A stretch of DNA of 34,561 bases from Pseudomonadota bacterium (lineage in GTDB: Bacteria; Pseudomonadota; Gammaproteobacteria; Burkholderiales; Thiobacillaceae). Below the pieces are notes generated by a model. It was given only the letters and a program-made list of their open reading frames with translations, did not search any database and was not told the DNA's origin. Location: assembly GCA_030653935.1 (NCBI GenBank), contig JAURYL010000081.1, positions 1 through 34,561 on the forward strand, given 5' to 3'. A program made the translations under genes and the position numbers. This document shows, piece by piece, positions 15,658 to 23,955 of this stretch; within the stretch, counting starts at the first letter, position 1; every line of letters begins with the position of its first letter.

Positions 15658-16104
15658 TCAATGCTTCCCCGTGCTGCCGAAACCGCCTTCGCCGCGATGG
15701 CTGGCATCGAAGTCGTCGACCAGGTTGAAGCTGGCCTGCACCACCGGAACGATGACCATCTGGGCGATGCGCTCGAACGGCTGGATGGTGAAGGCTTCCT
15801 TGCCGCGATTCCATAGCGACACCATCAACTGCCCCTGGTAATCGGAGTCGATAAGGCCGACCAGATTGCCCAGCACCACACCATGCTTATGGCCCAGCCC
15901 GGAGCGCGGCAGAAGCATCGCGGCATAGCCGGGGTCACGCAGATGAATGGCCAGCCCGGTTGGAATCAGCCGGGTCTCGCCGGGATTCAGGATGACGGCG
16001 CCATCCAGACAGGCGCGCAGATCAAGGCCGGCGCTGCCGTGGGTGGCGTAGTGGGGAATTTGTTCACGGACGCGCTCGTCCAGGATTTTCAGATCGACTT
16101 GCAT
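15658..16104 (-). CDS. dut: dUTP diphosphatase
   Basis: A 148-residue trimeric dUTPase that hydrolyses dUTP to dUMP and pyrophosphate, keeping uracil out of DNA and supplying dTMP synthesis. All five motifs are visible: [44 protein letters not shown] and the C-terminal [12 protein letters not shown] that closes over the substrate. ATG 16104 ([12 protein letters not shown]) matches the usual start; ATG 16110 two codons earlier is equally possible, and no strong ribosome binding site decides. Confidence 0.95.
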   Translation of the reverse strand: MQVDLKILDERVREQIPHYATHGSAGLDLRACLDGAVILNPGETRLIPTGLAIHLRDPGYAAMLLPRSGLGHKHGVVLGNLVGLIDSDYQGQLMVSLWNRGKEAFTIQPFERIAQMVIVPVVQASFNLVDDFDASHRGEGGFGSTGKH

Positions 16105-16209
16105 GGGCATGGAAGGTTGGGAGTTATCGGGAATGATGGCGTTCACGCTGAATTGACGCGGGCAAGCCGGGGTTGGTTTCACCGGGATGGAGAATTCATG
16201 GGCGGCTAC

Positions 16210-17082
16210 TTACTTAACCGTAATGATTTCAACCGGGGTGTTATAGATGTCCTTGCGCTTGTCATAGAGCGGGATGGTGGTGCCGCTGATGCGGTTCTTC
16301 AACAGCGCTTCCAGGTTCACGTCGGCCACCACGATCTGCTCCATGTTGGGCGTGCCTTCGGCGGCAATGCCGTCGCGCGCAAAGGGGAAATCGGACGGGG
16401 ACAGGATGCTGGCCTGGCCGTAGTGCACGCCCAGTCCTTCCACCGGCAGGCTGCCGACGGTGCTGGTCATGGCCACGTAGACCTGGTTCTCGATGGCGCG
16501 GGCGTGGCAGCAGTAGCGTACCCGCAGAAAACCCTGGCGGTCGTCGGTGCAGGAGGGTACGAACAGGATGTCCGCCTCCGCCTCGCTCACCATGCGCGCC
16601 AGTTCGGGGAACTCGATGTCGTAGCAGATGAGGATGGCGATCTTGCCGTAAGGGGTCTGGAACAGATGCAATTGGTCGCCGTGGTCGGTGTCCCACTTTT
16701 CCCGCTCCCAGCGGGTGCGGTGGATCTTGTCCTGCGTGTACACGGCGCCATCCGGGGTGAACAGGTAGGCGGTGTTGTAGAGCTTGCCTTCGCGCAGGGT
16801 GGGGTGGGTGCCGCCAACCAGGAACACCTTCCACTTGCGCGCCAGTTCCCGCATCAAATCCAGGTAGCGCGGGGTGTATTCGTGCATCTGGCGCACGGCG
16901 GTGTGGATGTCGCTGTTGTCCATGAAGGACAGCAACTGGGTGGTGAAGATCTCCGGCAACAGGACGAAATTGGGTTTGTAGTCGCCCGCCGCCTGCATGA
17001 CGAAACGAACCTGTTTCTCGAAACCCTCCCAGTCGTCGATCTGGCGCAACAGGTACTGGACGGCGGCGATGCGTGCAATCAC
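16210..17082 (-). CDS. Carbon-nitrogen hydrolase (nitrilase superfamily)
   Basis: A 290-residue amidase-type enzyme with the Glu-Lys-Cys triad: E44 in LLPEIFTT, K119 in TQDKIHRTRWE and C153 in ILICYDIEFPELA. The substrate is not evident. Its ATG overlaps the stop of the GNAT gene by 4 nt, so the two are translationally coupled. In many bacteria the same two domains, GNAT acetyltransferase then nitrilase, occur as one polypeptide in the same order, suggesting that the products act together. Confidence 0.88.
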   Translation of the reverse strand: MIARIAAVQYLLRQIDDWEGFEKQVRFVMQAAGDYKPNFVLLPEIFTTQLLSFMDNSDIHTAVRQMHEYTPRYLDLMRELARKWKVFLVGGTHPTLREGKLYNTAYLFTPDGAVYTQDKIHRTRWEREKWDTDHGDQLHLFQTPYGKIAILICYDIEFPELARMVSEAEADILFVPSCTDDRQGFLRVRYCCHARAIENQVYVAMTSTVGSLPVEGLGVHYGQASILSPSDFPFARDGIAAEGTPNMEQIVVADVNLEALLKNRISGTTIPLYDKRKDIYNTPVEIITVK

Positions 17083-17753
17083 GGCAGGTCTCCTTCGGGA
17101 AAGAGGGTGGGCCGATCGGGGTCGTAGTGTGTATTCAGCCAGACGATGAGCGAGGCGTTGCCGAGGGATTCCTTGTCCTCAGGAATGTAGCCCTCGATGA
17201 CGCCGCAGTAGTGAAAGCCCTCATGCAACTGGAAGCCCAGCACCGGGTCACGAAAATCCCCCCACACCACCTTCTGCGCGTACTGCTCCGGGGTCAGCGT
17301 GTCGGCATGTTTGTGGTAACCCGGCAGGCGGCCGCAGGCGATGATGCGTTTCAGGTTCATGCGCCGGCACAGCGCCTTGCGCCCCTCGTAAAGCAGATGC
17401 CCGAGGCCGGCGCCGCGCAGGTCCGGGTCCACGAACACCTCGGCGCCGTAGAGCGTGTGCCCCTCCGGGTTGTGGTTGTCGAAGGTGCCTGACGCGGTGA
17501 TTTCCTTCCAGGTATGCGGCCCCGCCCATTCATCCCAGGACACGATCATCGACCCGGCGCAGCCCACTGGCCGGCCGTCGAGTTCCACCATGATCTGGCC
17601 CTGGGGGAAGACTTCCAGCTGATTGTGGAATTTCTTTTCGGTCCAATGCGGGATGTAGGGATAGACCCGGCGTTGCAGCGCAATCAGCGCCGGGACGTCA
17701 TCGGGGTGGGTGGAGCGGAGGAGGGGAACGGGTTTCTTCATGGCGGCAATCAT
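17079..17753 (-). CDS. GNAT-family N-acetyltransferase, partner of the nitrilase-like enzyme
   Basis: A 224-residue acetyltransferase. The fold is visible as LRSTHPDDVPALIALQRRVYP, the GRPVGCAGSMIV strand and the acetyl-CoA loop VDPDLRGAGLGHLLYEGRK (about residues 108-126). The region after 140 (YHKHADTLTPEQYAQKVVWG and FQLHEGFHYCGVIEGYIPED) is characteristic of the GNAT half of fused GNAT/nitrilase proteins. Start may be ATG 17753 or ATG 17741 (MKKPVP). It is coupled by a 4-nt overlap to the hydrolase gene. Confidence 0.85.
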   Translation of the reverse strand: MIAAMKKPVPLLRSTHPDDVPALIALQRRVYPYIPHWTEKKFHNQLEVFPQGQIMVELDGRPVGCAGSMIVSWDEWAGPHTWKEITASGTFDNHNPEGHTLYGAEVFVDPDLRGAGLGHLLYEGRKALCRRMNLKRIIACGRLPGYHKHADTLTPEQYAQKVVWGDFRDPVLGFQLHEGFHYCGVIEGYIPEDKESLGNASLIVWLNTHYDPDRPTLFPEGDLP

Positions 17754-17781
17754 AAACCTGGAGGGTTGATCGGGTGGACCA

Positions 17782-17851
17782 GTAGCGCCGGCGTCTCGCC
17801 GGCTCTTTGGCCTGATCGGTGGAACGAAGCCGGCGAGACGCCGGCGCTACA
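17782..17851. repeat. REP-like palindromic element, copy 6
   Basis: GTAGCGCCGGCGTCTCGCCGGC arm, spacer with CCTGATC, inverted arm GCCGGCGAGACGCCGGC and GCTACA. It is the same subtype as copies 1 and 3. It lies upstream of the GNAT gene; the stretch 17852-17970 holds no gene that I can recognise. Confidence 0.88.
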
Positions 17852-17971
17852 GGCACATCCCTACGGCGGCCACGCGGATTCCCCAAATGGTGGGCGTCCT
17901 CATGGCATCCAGTGTCTATGCGATATCCCGGTGACCAGGGCGCAGTCAACCGCGACTGTGTTGCGCTTAAT

Positions 17972-18005
17972 AAAACAAAAGGCCGCTTCTTTTTAAAGCG
18001 GCCTT
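17972..18005 (-). terminator. Rho-independent terminator after the partial ahcY copy
   Basis: Read on the minus strand, a ten-base stem AAGGCCGCTT/AAGCGGCCTT with a seven-base loop, followed by a T-rich run. It lies about 40 nt past the stop of the ahcY fragment and so would end transcription of the island operon. Its sequence differs from the terminator of the intact ahcY. Confidence 0.85.
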
Positions 18006-18042
18006 CGGTGCTAAAGCTGGCTTTAATTTGCAGCCATGCCGA

Positions 18043-18305
18043 TCAATAGCGGTAATGCTCCGCCTTGTAAGGCCCGGTCTTGGGCACGCCGATGTAGGCG
18101 GCTTGCTGGTCAGTCAGTTCGCTCAGTTGCGCGTTGAGCTTCTTCAATTGCAGGCGCGCGACCTTTTCGTCCAGGTGTTTCGGCAGCGTGTAGACGCCGA
18201 CCGGGTAACGCTCCGGATGCAGGAACAGTTCGATCTGGGCGATGGTCTGGTTGGCGAAGCTGGAGGACATCACGTAGGACGGGTGGCCGGTGGCGCAACC
18301 GAGGT
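18043..18305 (-). pseudogene. ahcY: Partial second copy of ahcY (3' end only)
   Basis: About 263 bp encoding the last 87 or so residues of adenosylhomocysteinase, through KAEHYRY and a TGA stop, with no 5' part. It is nearly identical to the 3' end of the intact copy (25370-25632). The differences I count affect about six codons and the stop codon, each in the third position and synonymous (His, Tyr, Thr, Lys, Thr, Gly; TGA versus TAA). Similarity ends abruptly one or two bases from the stop codon of the neighbouring DUF4435 gene. It is a remnant marking one edge of the inserted cassette. Confidence 0.93.
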
Positions 18306-18306
18306 C

Positions 18307-19200
18307 TCAGGCATTATTAGACGCGGCCACCGACTCGACGAACGAAACCAATTCAAGCGGAATCCTTGCCATTTCCTTAATTCGATTTGCCAGCAAACCC
18401 TTCATGTCGGCATTTATCCCGTGAACATTGGAAAAACGCATCAAAAGGGCCTTGCCATGAACCCGCCTCAGCAAGCCATCGACTCGAAGTCCTGAGGGCG
18501 CTCCCGGCACATCAAAGGCATCGACTTTGGCGACTTGCTGTGCATATTCCACAGTGGCATTGAGTGCAACAGGTGAAATCCTTGGAAGCTGCTGCGAATT
18601 AATGGCGGTGTTGATCGCCGCCCGAGAGGGAAACCGCGTAACCCATCCGTCTCCCACCGCGTCCATTTTGTAGGTGTGGCACAGCGCGTTGAAGGCGGCA
18701 TGTGGAACCAAAATCTGGCAATGATCCAGCAATTCATCCTGAACCACAGGCACAGGCCTGGCCTGGTCCATTTTTATCTCGGCTCGGCATTTTTCCATCG
18801 CACCGACATCGGCCAGATAACTCTCCATCTCCCAGCGCCGAAGCGTTTTTATTTCTGGGCCGAAAGGTTTTGCCTTTTCGAAGAGATCGTCATCTGTCTC
18901 ATGGACCAAGTCCCACCTGTCTTGGCTCATGACGGCATCCCGGTCCACGATGCCCCAAGCTGGGTTACCAGCGCTTCGTTCCTCGCCCACGGCCCTGAGA
19001 ACTGCATTACAACCTGCAAATCCTCCGCAATGGCTGGCGGCGGATCGGAATTCCACCCTGGATAGTTGCTCCTTGAACCAGCACTCACCAAATACGTAAT
19101 TGTCCTCGTCGGACTCGACGAAGATGACCGGCACTCCACCGTACCGTGAAGACAGCCGCTCCGGTGCACCCAGAACCGGCTGGGATTTGACCACTCCCAT
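18307..19200 (-). CDS. DUF4435/TOPRIM-like protein (AriB-like), last gene of the dnd island
   Basis: A 297-residue protein resembling the DUF4435 family, whose members pair with AAA ATPases in anti-phage systems. The TOPRIM-like metal residues appear as E29 in VIFVESDEDNY and D86-R-D88 in GIVDRDAV, followed by the TLRRWEMESYLAD segment (E124, E126) typical of the family. In PARIS, AriB is a DUF4435 nuclease held by the ATPase AriA; this pair is similar in layout, though homology to AriB itself is inferred. It starts 2 nt after the ATPase gene. Its stop lies one or two bases from the ahcY fragment, so the C-terminus may have been set by the insertion. Confidence 0.68.
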   Translation of the reverse strand: MGVVKSQPVLGAPERLSSRYGGVPVIFVESDEDNYVFGECWFKEQLSRVEFRSAASHCGGFAGCNAVLRAVGEERSAGNPAWGIVDRDAVMSQDRWDLVHETDDDLFEKAKPFGPEIKTLRRWEMESYLADVGAMEKCRAEIKMDQARPVPVVQDELLDHCQILVPHAAFNALCHTYKMDAVGDGWVTRFPSRAAINTAINSQQLPRISPVALNATVEYAQQVAKVDAFDVPGAPSGLRVDGLLRRVHGKALLMRFSNVHGINADMKGLLANRIKEMARIPLELVSFVESVAASNNA

Positions 19201-19202
19201 AG

Positions 19203-20447
19203 TTACCCCCCTTGGTTTTGTTCGTGTTCGCCAGAATTCACCGACCAGTTCCTTTCTGCGGCAGCCTTGGCAATGGCTTCCGCTTTGTCCTCTTCCTCTG
19301 CCGTTTCGATGATGTAAGCACCTTTACGCAGATTCTCCTCGCGGATATTGAGTGCAAAAGCCTTCATCATGCGTTCCGAATGCGTCGCGATGAATACGCC
19401 AACATTCGGGAAATGGGATGCGGCGAGCTTGAACAGGGCATACAGCGTTTCGTATTGCATGTTCCGATGCAGATGAACCTCGGGTTCATCGATCAGCAGA
19501 ATGGTGTTGCGGGTCATGTGCGCCCCCAGGCGCAGATAAAGCTGGACGAGGCTTTTTTCACCACTGGAAAGTCGATCTAGCCGATGCTCCTCCCCGCCAG
19601 CCTCGATGATCGCTTCGGGCGGTTCCTTACGGACACCTTTCAGGCGCTTGCCGGCATAGAGCTGCTTATCGCCCACGAAAAATACCCGTTTGTTGATCGC
19701 CTCCACTGCCGCCTCATAGCGGCCGTCATCCAGCCATTTCAGCCAGACCAGCAGGTTGTCGAGGGAGTCACGCCAATCCCGCCCTTCGACGTCGAAAATA
19801 TGTACCGGCCGGTAATTCCAGTCACGGGGCGCGACGATGGCACGGTCATCGGCGGGCATACGGATGATGTTGCGGTAGGCCGAAAAATAAATGAGTGTCG
19901 GGAAAGTCAGCTCATCACTCTCGAAACCCGAGAGTCGCTCGCCGATGCTGTTCTGGATCAGGATGTTGAAATCCTGTACCCACTCATCGCCACGGCCCAC
20001 CATGCTGTAACGGCCAAAAGCGTTGCGCACGAAGCCGAAACGACACCAACGGCTGGCACCGTATTTGCGCAAATCGGACTCGCCCCAGAGCTTCAAAGAA
20101 GATTCCTCGCCCATCGCGCCCGCCAGCAGCGACAGGATCACCGTCTCCTTACGTCCACCCCGGTTGATAGTGAGACGGACATCCCATTGGGCGCGTCCCA
20201 ATTCCCGGTCGAACGACTCGAAATCCAGGCTTGAGCATTCGGTCTTGCCGAGCATGTTCATCATCGCCGCCATCATTTCCATGACGGTGGTCTTGCCCCG
20301 GCCATTCTTGGAAATCATCAGGTAGACATTGCAGGGCTCGTCGTTGGAATCCGTGAAATCGAATACCTCCATGCGCTCCTGGAACGGTCCTACCCGATCG
20401 ATGGATAGGAACAGGGGTGAAAATTCGTCGATCAGAATATTCATCAT
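19203..20447 (-). CDS. AAA/ABC-type ATPase (AriA-like), dnd island
   Basis: A 414-residue SMC/ABC-like ATPase. Walker A is ISKNGRGKTT near residue 50 (with Ser where Gly is usual at its first position), the signature motif is RLSSGEKSLVQLYLRLG near 297, Walker B is TILLIDEPEVHLH near 320 and the switch histidine is in FIATHSERM. There is no long coiled coil, so it is closer to the AAA15/AAA21 defence ATPases than to DndD. AGGAGG lies seven bases before ATG 20447; the frame upstream runs into the FtsK gene and is not used. It lies 2 nt from both neighbouring genes, which suggests a stoichiometric partnership with the DUF4435 protein. Confidence 0.8.
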   Translation of the reverse strand: MMNILIDEFSPLFLSIDRVGPFQERMEVFDFTDSNDEPCNVYLMISKNGRGKTTVMEMMAAMMNMLGKTECSSLDFESFDRELGRAQWDVRLTINRGGRKETVILSLLAGAMGEESSLKLWGESDLRKYGASRWCRFGFVRNAFGRYSMVGRGDEWVQDFNILIQNSIGERLSGFESDELTFPTLIYFSAYRNIIRMPADDRAIVAPRDWNYRPVHIFDVEGRDWRDSLDNLLVWLKWLDDGRYEAAVEAINKRVFFVGDKQLYAGKRLKGVRKEPPEAIIEAGGEEHRLDRLSSGEKSLVQLYLRLGAHMTRNTILLIDEPEVHLHRNMQYETLYALFKLAASHFPNVGVFIATHSERMMKAFALNIREENLRKGAYIIETAEEEDKAEAIAKAAAERNWSVNSGEHEQNQGG

Positions 20448-20449
20448 CG

Positions 20450-21919
20450 TCAGCCCTCCTTGGACATGCGCCGCAGCATGGATTCCACATCTGCCGGCAG
20501 GATGCGGAATCCATGCACCCGCTCCACCTTGCCGCCCAGCCATTTGGCCAGCATGTCGCCTTTACCCAACAGTTTGTCGGCCCCCGCTTCGTCGAGAACG
20601 ATGCGGGAGTCGGCGGCTTTTTGCACTGTCAAGGCAATGCGCGAGGGGATATTGGCCCGCAACAGGCCACTGAACGTGGCGGCATCGGGACGCTGGGTGG
20701 CCAATACCAAATGGATGCCCGCCGCACGCGCCTTCTGTGCCAATAGAACCAGTTGGTCTTCTGCTTCCGGTGCTTGGGCGATCAAAGAGGCAAGTTCCTC
20801 GACCACGACCACGATGCGTGGCGGCGCGGCATCTCCCAGTTCGCCCAATTCCCGCACGCCGCGCGAAGACAGCAGTTTTTCCCGCCCCTCCATTTCCTTC
20901 ACCAACCCTTTGAGGGCGCGGGTTGCATCAGGCCCCTCGACCACAATCGGGGCCAGCAAATGCGGTGCACCCTGGTAAGCGGCGAATTCCACGCGCTTGG
21001 GGTCGATCAGCAGCAATTGCAGGCGGTTGGGGCCACGCGAGATCAGCAGAGACAACAACATGGCGTGCAGGCAAACACTCTTGCCACTACCGGTCGTGCC
21101 GGCCACCAAGACATGGGGAGCCTCGACGAGGTCGCGCACGACCGGAGTTCCGGCAATGTCCACGCCCAACAGCAGCGGCAGCCCCTGGGTGGGGGCATTC
21201 CATGCAGCCAGGCTTTCCGCGCCCAGGTGCGTCCATTTCTCTTGCGGCCGGGGCACATCCAACCAGACGGTCTTGGGTTCGCCTGCGGGCGCAAGAAACA
21301 CACCGGCATCCTTGAGGCCCAGGGTAAACGCCAAGTCGTCCAGCTTACGCTCCAGCCGGCCGTAGTCTTCGGCATCCGCCAAGCGGACGCTGTAACGAGT
21401 GACGCGGGGGCCTTCCAGGCTTTGCAGAATCTCGGCGACCAAACCGAATTCTTCCAGGGCCTGTTGCAGGCCAACCGCATTCGTAACCGGTGTAGTACCC
21501 GCATCGCCCATCAGGGCGAAAAATTCCTGATACAAAAACTCATGGAAATCATGGGATTCCCGCCAAGTTGCCTGTATCTCCCGAAGCCCGCGCCGGATAT
21601 GCCGCTGCATGTATCGCGCGTATTGCGCATCATCGCCGAACAAATCCTGCTGGTGATAAGCCGACAGCAGAGCGCGAAAGGCATCCACGAACCCATCCGG
21701 CTCCTTCTGGCTCTTTCCCGTCAGGACATCCAGAGTGTATTCGCCATCCTTGCTGCCTTCGAGGCTGTCGAAAGCCTCATCCGGCGGGGTGGATTGCTTG
21801 AGCGACAAGGCCAAGGCCACCCGCAACACCGTCCACTTATGCCCCTGGGCCATAAAGCCCTTGCGCAATACATGGACGATGGTGTCCTCGTCGCTTCGAG
21901 AGGTATAGACCTTGGCCAT
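20450..21919 (-). CDS. DndE-like domain fused to an FtsK/SpoIIIE-type DNA motor
   Basis: A 489-residue protein. Residues about 1-115 resemble DndE (KWTVLRVALALSL; YTLDVLTGKSQKE; HIRRGLREI), the small DNA-binding subunit of phosphorothioation. Residues about 245-489 are an FtsK/SpoIIIE motor: Walker A GTTGSGKS (274-281), LLLIDPKRVEFAAY, Walker B region RIVVVVEELASLI, LATQRPD, and DSRIVLDEAGADKLLGKGDML. In the Walker B region the usual Asp is Glu. There are no FtsK membrane segments and no gamma domain. Its ATG shares a base with the dndD stop. It probably supplies DndE function plus translocation; the DndE assignment is by pattern and is less sure than the motor. Confidence 0.78.
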   Translation of the reverse strand: MAKVYTSRSDEDTIVHVLRKGFMAQGHKWTVLRVALALSLKQSTPPDEAFDSLEGSKDGEYTLDVLTGKSQKEPDGFVDAFRALLSAYHQQDLFGDDAQYARYMQRHIRRGLREIQATWRESHDFHEFLYQEFFALMGDAGTTPVTNAVGLQQALEEFGLVAEILQSLEGPRVTRYSVRLADAEDYGRLERKLDDLAFTLGLKDAGVFLAPAGEPKTVWLDVPRPQEKWTHLGAESLAAWNAPTQGLPLLLGVDIAGTPVVRDLVEAPHVLVAGTTGSGKSVCLHAMLLSLLISRGPNRLQLLLIDPKRVEFAAYQGAPHLLAPIVVEGPDATRALKGLVKEMEGREKLLSSRGVRELGELGDAAPPRIVVVVEELASLIAQAPEAEDQLVLLAQKARAAGIHLVLATQRPDAATFSGLLRANIPSRIALTVQKAADSRIVLDEAGADKLLGKGDMLAKWLGGKVERVHGFRILPADVESMLRRMSKEG

Positions 21920-23955
21920 CAGTAATAACCCCCCTGTTCAACTCGGGTATGGTCGCCTTCCAGGTTGACCAGATGGTATTCCCGATAAACGTGAGGTTGG
22001 ATCAAGGCGTATTTCTCCCTATCCAGTTCGGAATCCGTCGGCAACACGATGACCTGCGGGCCGGCCTTGGGGTAATAGCGGGTGAGCAGATTTTCCTGGT
22101 GTTGCCGGTCGATCCGCGCCAAGGGGGTGTCCACCACCACCGGAGCCTCCCGGCCAGAGACGTCTTTCAAGCCCCACAACAAGGCCTGGGCCACCAGTTG
22201 TTTCATGCCGGCGGAGATATTGCCCATGCCCACCGGCTGTTCGTACGCATCCAGGTAGTGCAAGGAAAAGTCTTCATTCACCCGGATGTTCCGGATCAGG
22301 CCGTGGGAGGTCATCAGTTCGCCAAATCGGCTGTTGATGGCCGCTTCGATGTCTTCACGCCGCCTTGCTTTCAACAGGGAGCGGTAGGCTTCCAACGCCT
22401 TGGATAAACGCTGGCCAATCTTCAGCTTATCGCCTGCGGCTCTGGCGTCACCGAGGCGTTTTTCCAGTTCTCGCAAGCGGTCCCGCGTGGCATTCTGCTC
22501 GCGGATGAGCACCGTCTTTTGCTCACCCAGGCCACCGATGCGCCGCTCCAACTCACTCTTTTTGTCATCAAGGCTCGCCCGCTCGGCCATGCGCTCCTCG
22601 AACAGTTGCCGCTCTTGCGGCGCCAGATTGGAGACATCGTTGCGTTTGCGGTCGATTTCCAGCAGTTCCGCCTTCAGACGACGGATTTCCACCAGATCGC
22701 CGGCCCACTGGCTGCGTTTGCGCTGGTCGTGCCGGTAATCCTCGATCACCTTCAGCACACCCTCCGCCTTCATGGGGGCCAGATGGAACAGGCCGGAAGC
22801 CATGTCCTCCGGTTCGGGTTGATAACTGTCCAACACCCGCACCAGTTTTCGCCGCAGAAATTGGTCCTGCTCCGGGGTCAGGGACGGCACCGGCAAGGGT
22901 GGGTCGGTGAACAGGCGTTCCGGCAGTGCCGTGAATATCTTGGACAACTCATCCTTGAGCCGTCGATTCGGGTGGGCCGCGATCTTCTCCAATTCGTGCG
23001 AAGCGGCACCCAGCAGCGTCGGCAGCACGGCCAGAGGCGCGTCACGGGTAAAAACCTCGAAAAAGGCGGAGGTGCGCTCCTCTAGGCGGCCCACCACCCC
23101 TTCCCGCTTTGCCGCCAACTGGGCCTCTTCACTCTGCAAGGCGAACTGGCGCCGGGCCTGCAAGGCCACATCCAGACGTTTGATGGTGTATTCCGTTTCG
23201 GCGATTTCCTCTTCCAGCCCCTTTTGTTCGCCGTTCAGCCCGGCCAGCTTTTCCTCACTGGACTGGATTTCCAGTTTCTCGAAATTGATTGCATGCTGGC
23301 TGGCATCGTTGGATTCGCGCCTCCAGGTAGTCAGATTCTTGCCCAGGTATTCGTTGACGACGTCGATGTCCGCCAGATCGAGCAATTGCTCGATCTGGTG
23401 CATCTGACCCTCGCGGTTGGCCTCGGCCATCTGCTGAACCCGCTCGCCGTCATAAATAAAGAACGGCATTACAGCCTCTGGCAGCCGGCTCTGAATGAAC
23501 GAACGCGCCTCCCCTTCGACATCCCCATTGAAGTCCTCCATAAGCTCGCCGAAGTCGGGGGTGACGCGGAGGATCTCTTCCACACCCTCTTTCACCAGGG
23601 TCCAGGAACGTTCCACCTTGACCGTGCCGGCGGCCTCCCGCCATTCCAGTTCGACCCCGAACACCTTTTCTCCGGCGGCGCGGGCCTGACGATTGAAGAT
23701 GCCGATCCATTCCTCGCCCATGCCCAGGAGGTAGTGGTCGCGTTTGAAGTTGCGGCCGCTATGCACCCCCGCGCGCAGTTCATCCGACACGCCGGTCAAC
23801 AACAGCTTGAGGCTGTTGAGGAAGCTGGTCTTGCCATAGCCGTTGCGGCCCCAGATCAGCAGCACATTGCGCTCGTCATCCACCGGCCTCAGGTCGAATT
23901 CGCAGGGGCCGTAGTAAGAGAACAGGTTATGGATGCGGAAGCGTTGAAGAATCAT
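21919..23955 (-). CDS. dndD: DNA phosphorothioation ATPase DndD
   Basis: A 678-residue SMC-like ATPase of the DndD type. Walker A is IWGRNGYGKTSFLNSLKLLL (from about residue 35), followed by the DndD-like PFFIYDGERVQQMAE near 170. Coiled-coil stretches run through about 210-290 and 410-540. The C-terminal head has NISAGMKQLVAQALLWGL (signature) and PVVVDTPLARIDRQHQENLL (Walker B and D-loop). DndD hydrolyses ATP during sulfur insertion and is thought to nick or remodel DNA. It overlaps dndC by 4 nt and the DndE/FtsK gene by 1 nt. Confidence 0.88.
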   Translation of the reverse strand: MILQRFRIHNLFSYYGPCEFDLRPVDDERNVLLIWGRNGYGKTSFLNSLKLLLTGVSDELRAGVHSGRNFKRDHYLLGMGEEWIGIFNRQARAAGEKVFGVELEWREAAGTVKVERSWTLVKEGVEEILRVTPDFGELMEDFNGDVEGEARSFIQSRLPEAVMPFFIYDGERVQQMAEANREGQMHQIEQLLDLADIDVVNEYLGKNLTTWRRESNDASQHAINFEKLEIQSSEEKLAGLNGEQKGLEEEIAETEYTIKRLDVALQARRQFALQSEEAQLAAKREGVVGRLEERTSAFFEVFTRDAPLAVLPTLLGAASHELEKIAAHPNRRLKDELSKIFTALPERLFTDPPLPVPSLTPEQDQFLRRKLVRVLDSYQPEPEDMASGLFHLAPMKAEGVLKVIEDYRHDQRKRSQWAGDLVEIRRLKAELLEIDRKRNDVSNLAPQERQLFEERMAERASLDDKKSELERRIGGLGEQKTVLIREQNATRDRLRELEKRLGDARAAGDKLKIGQRLSKALEAYRSLLKARRREDIEAAINSRFGELMTSHGLIRNIRVNEDFSLHYLDAYEQPVGMGNISAGMKQLVAQALLWGLKDVSGREAPVVVDTPLARIDRQHQENLLTRYYPKAGPQVIVLPTDSELDREKYALIQPHVYREYHLVNLEGDHTRVEQGGYY

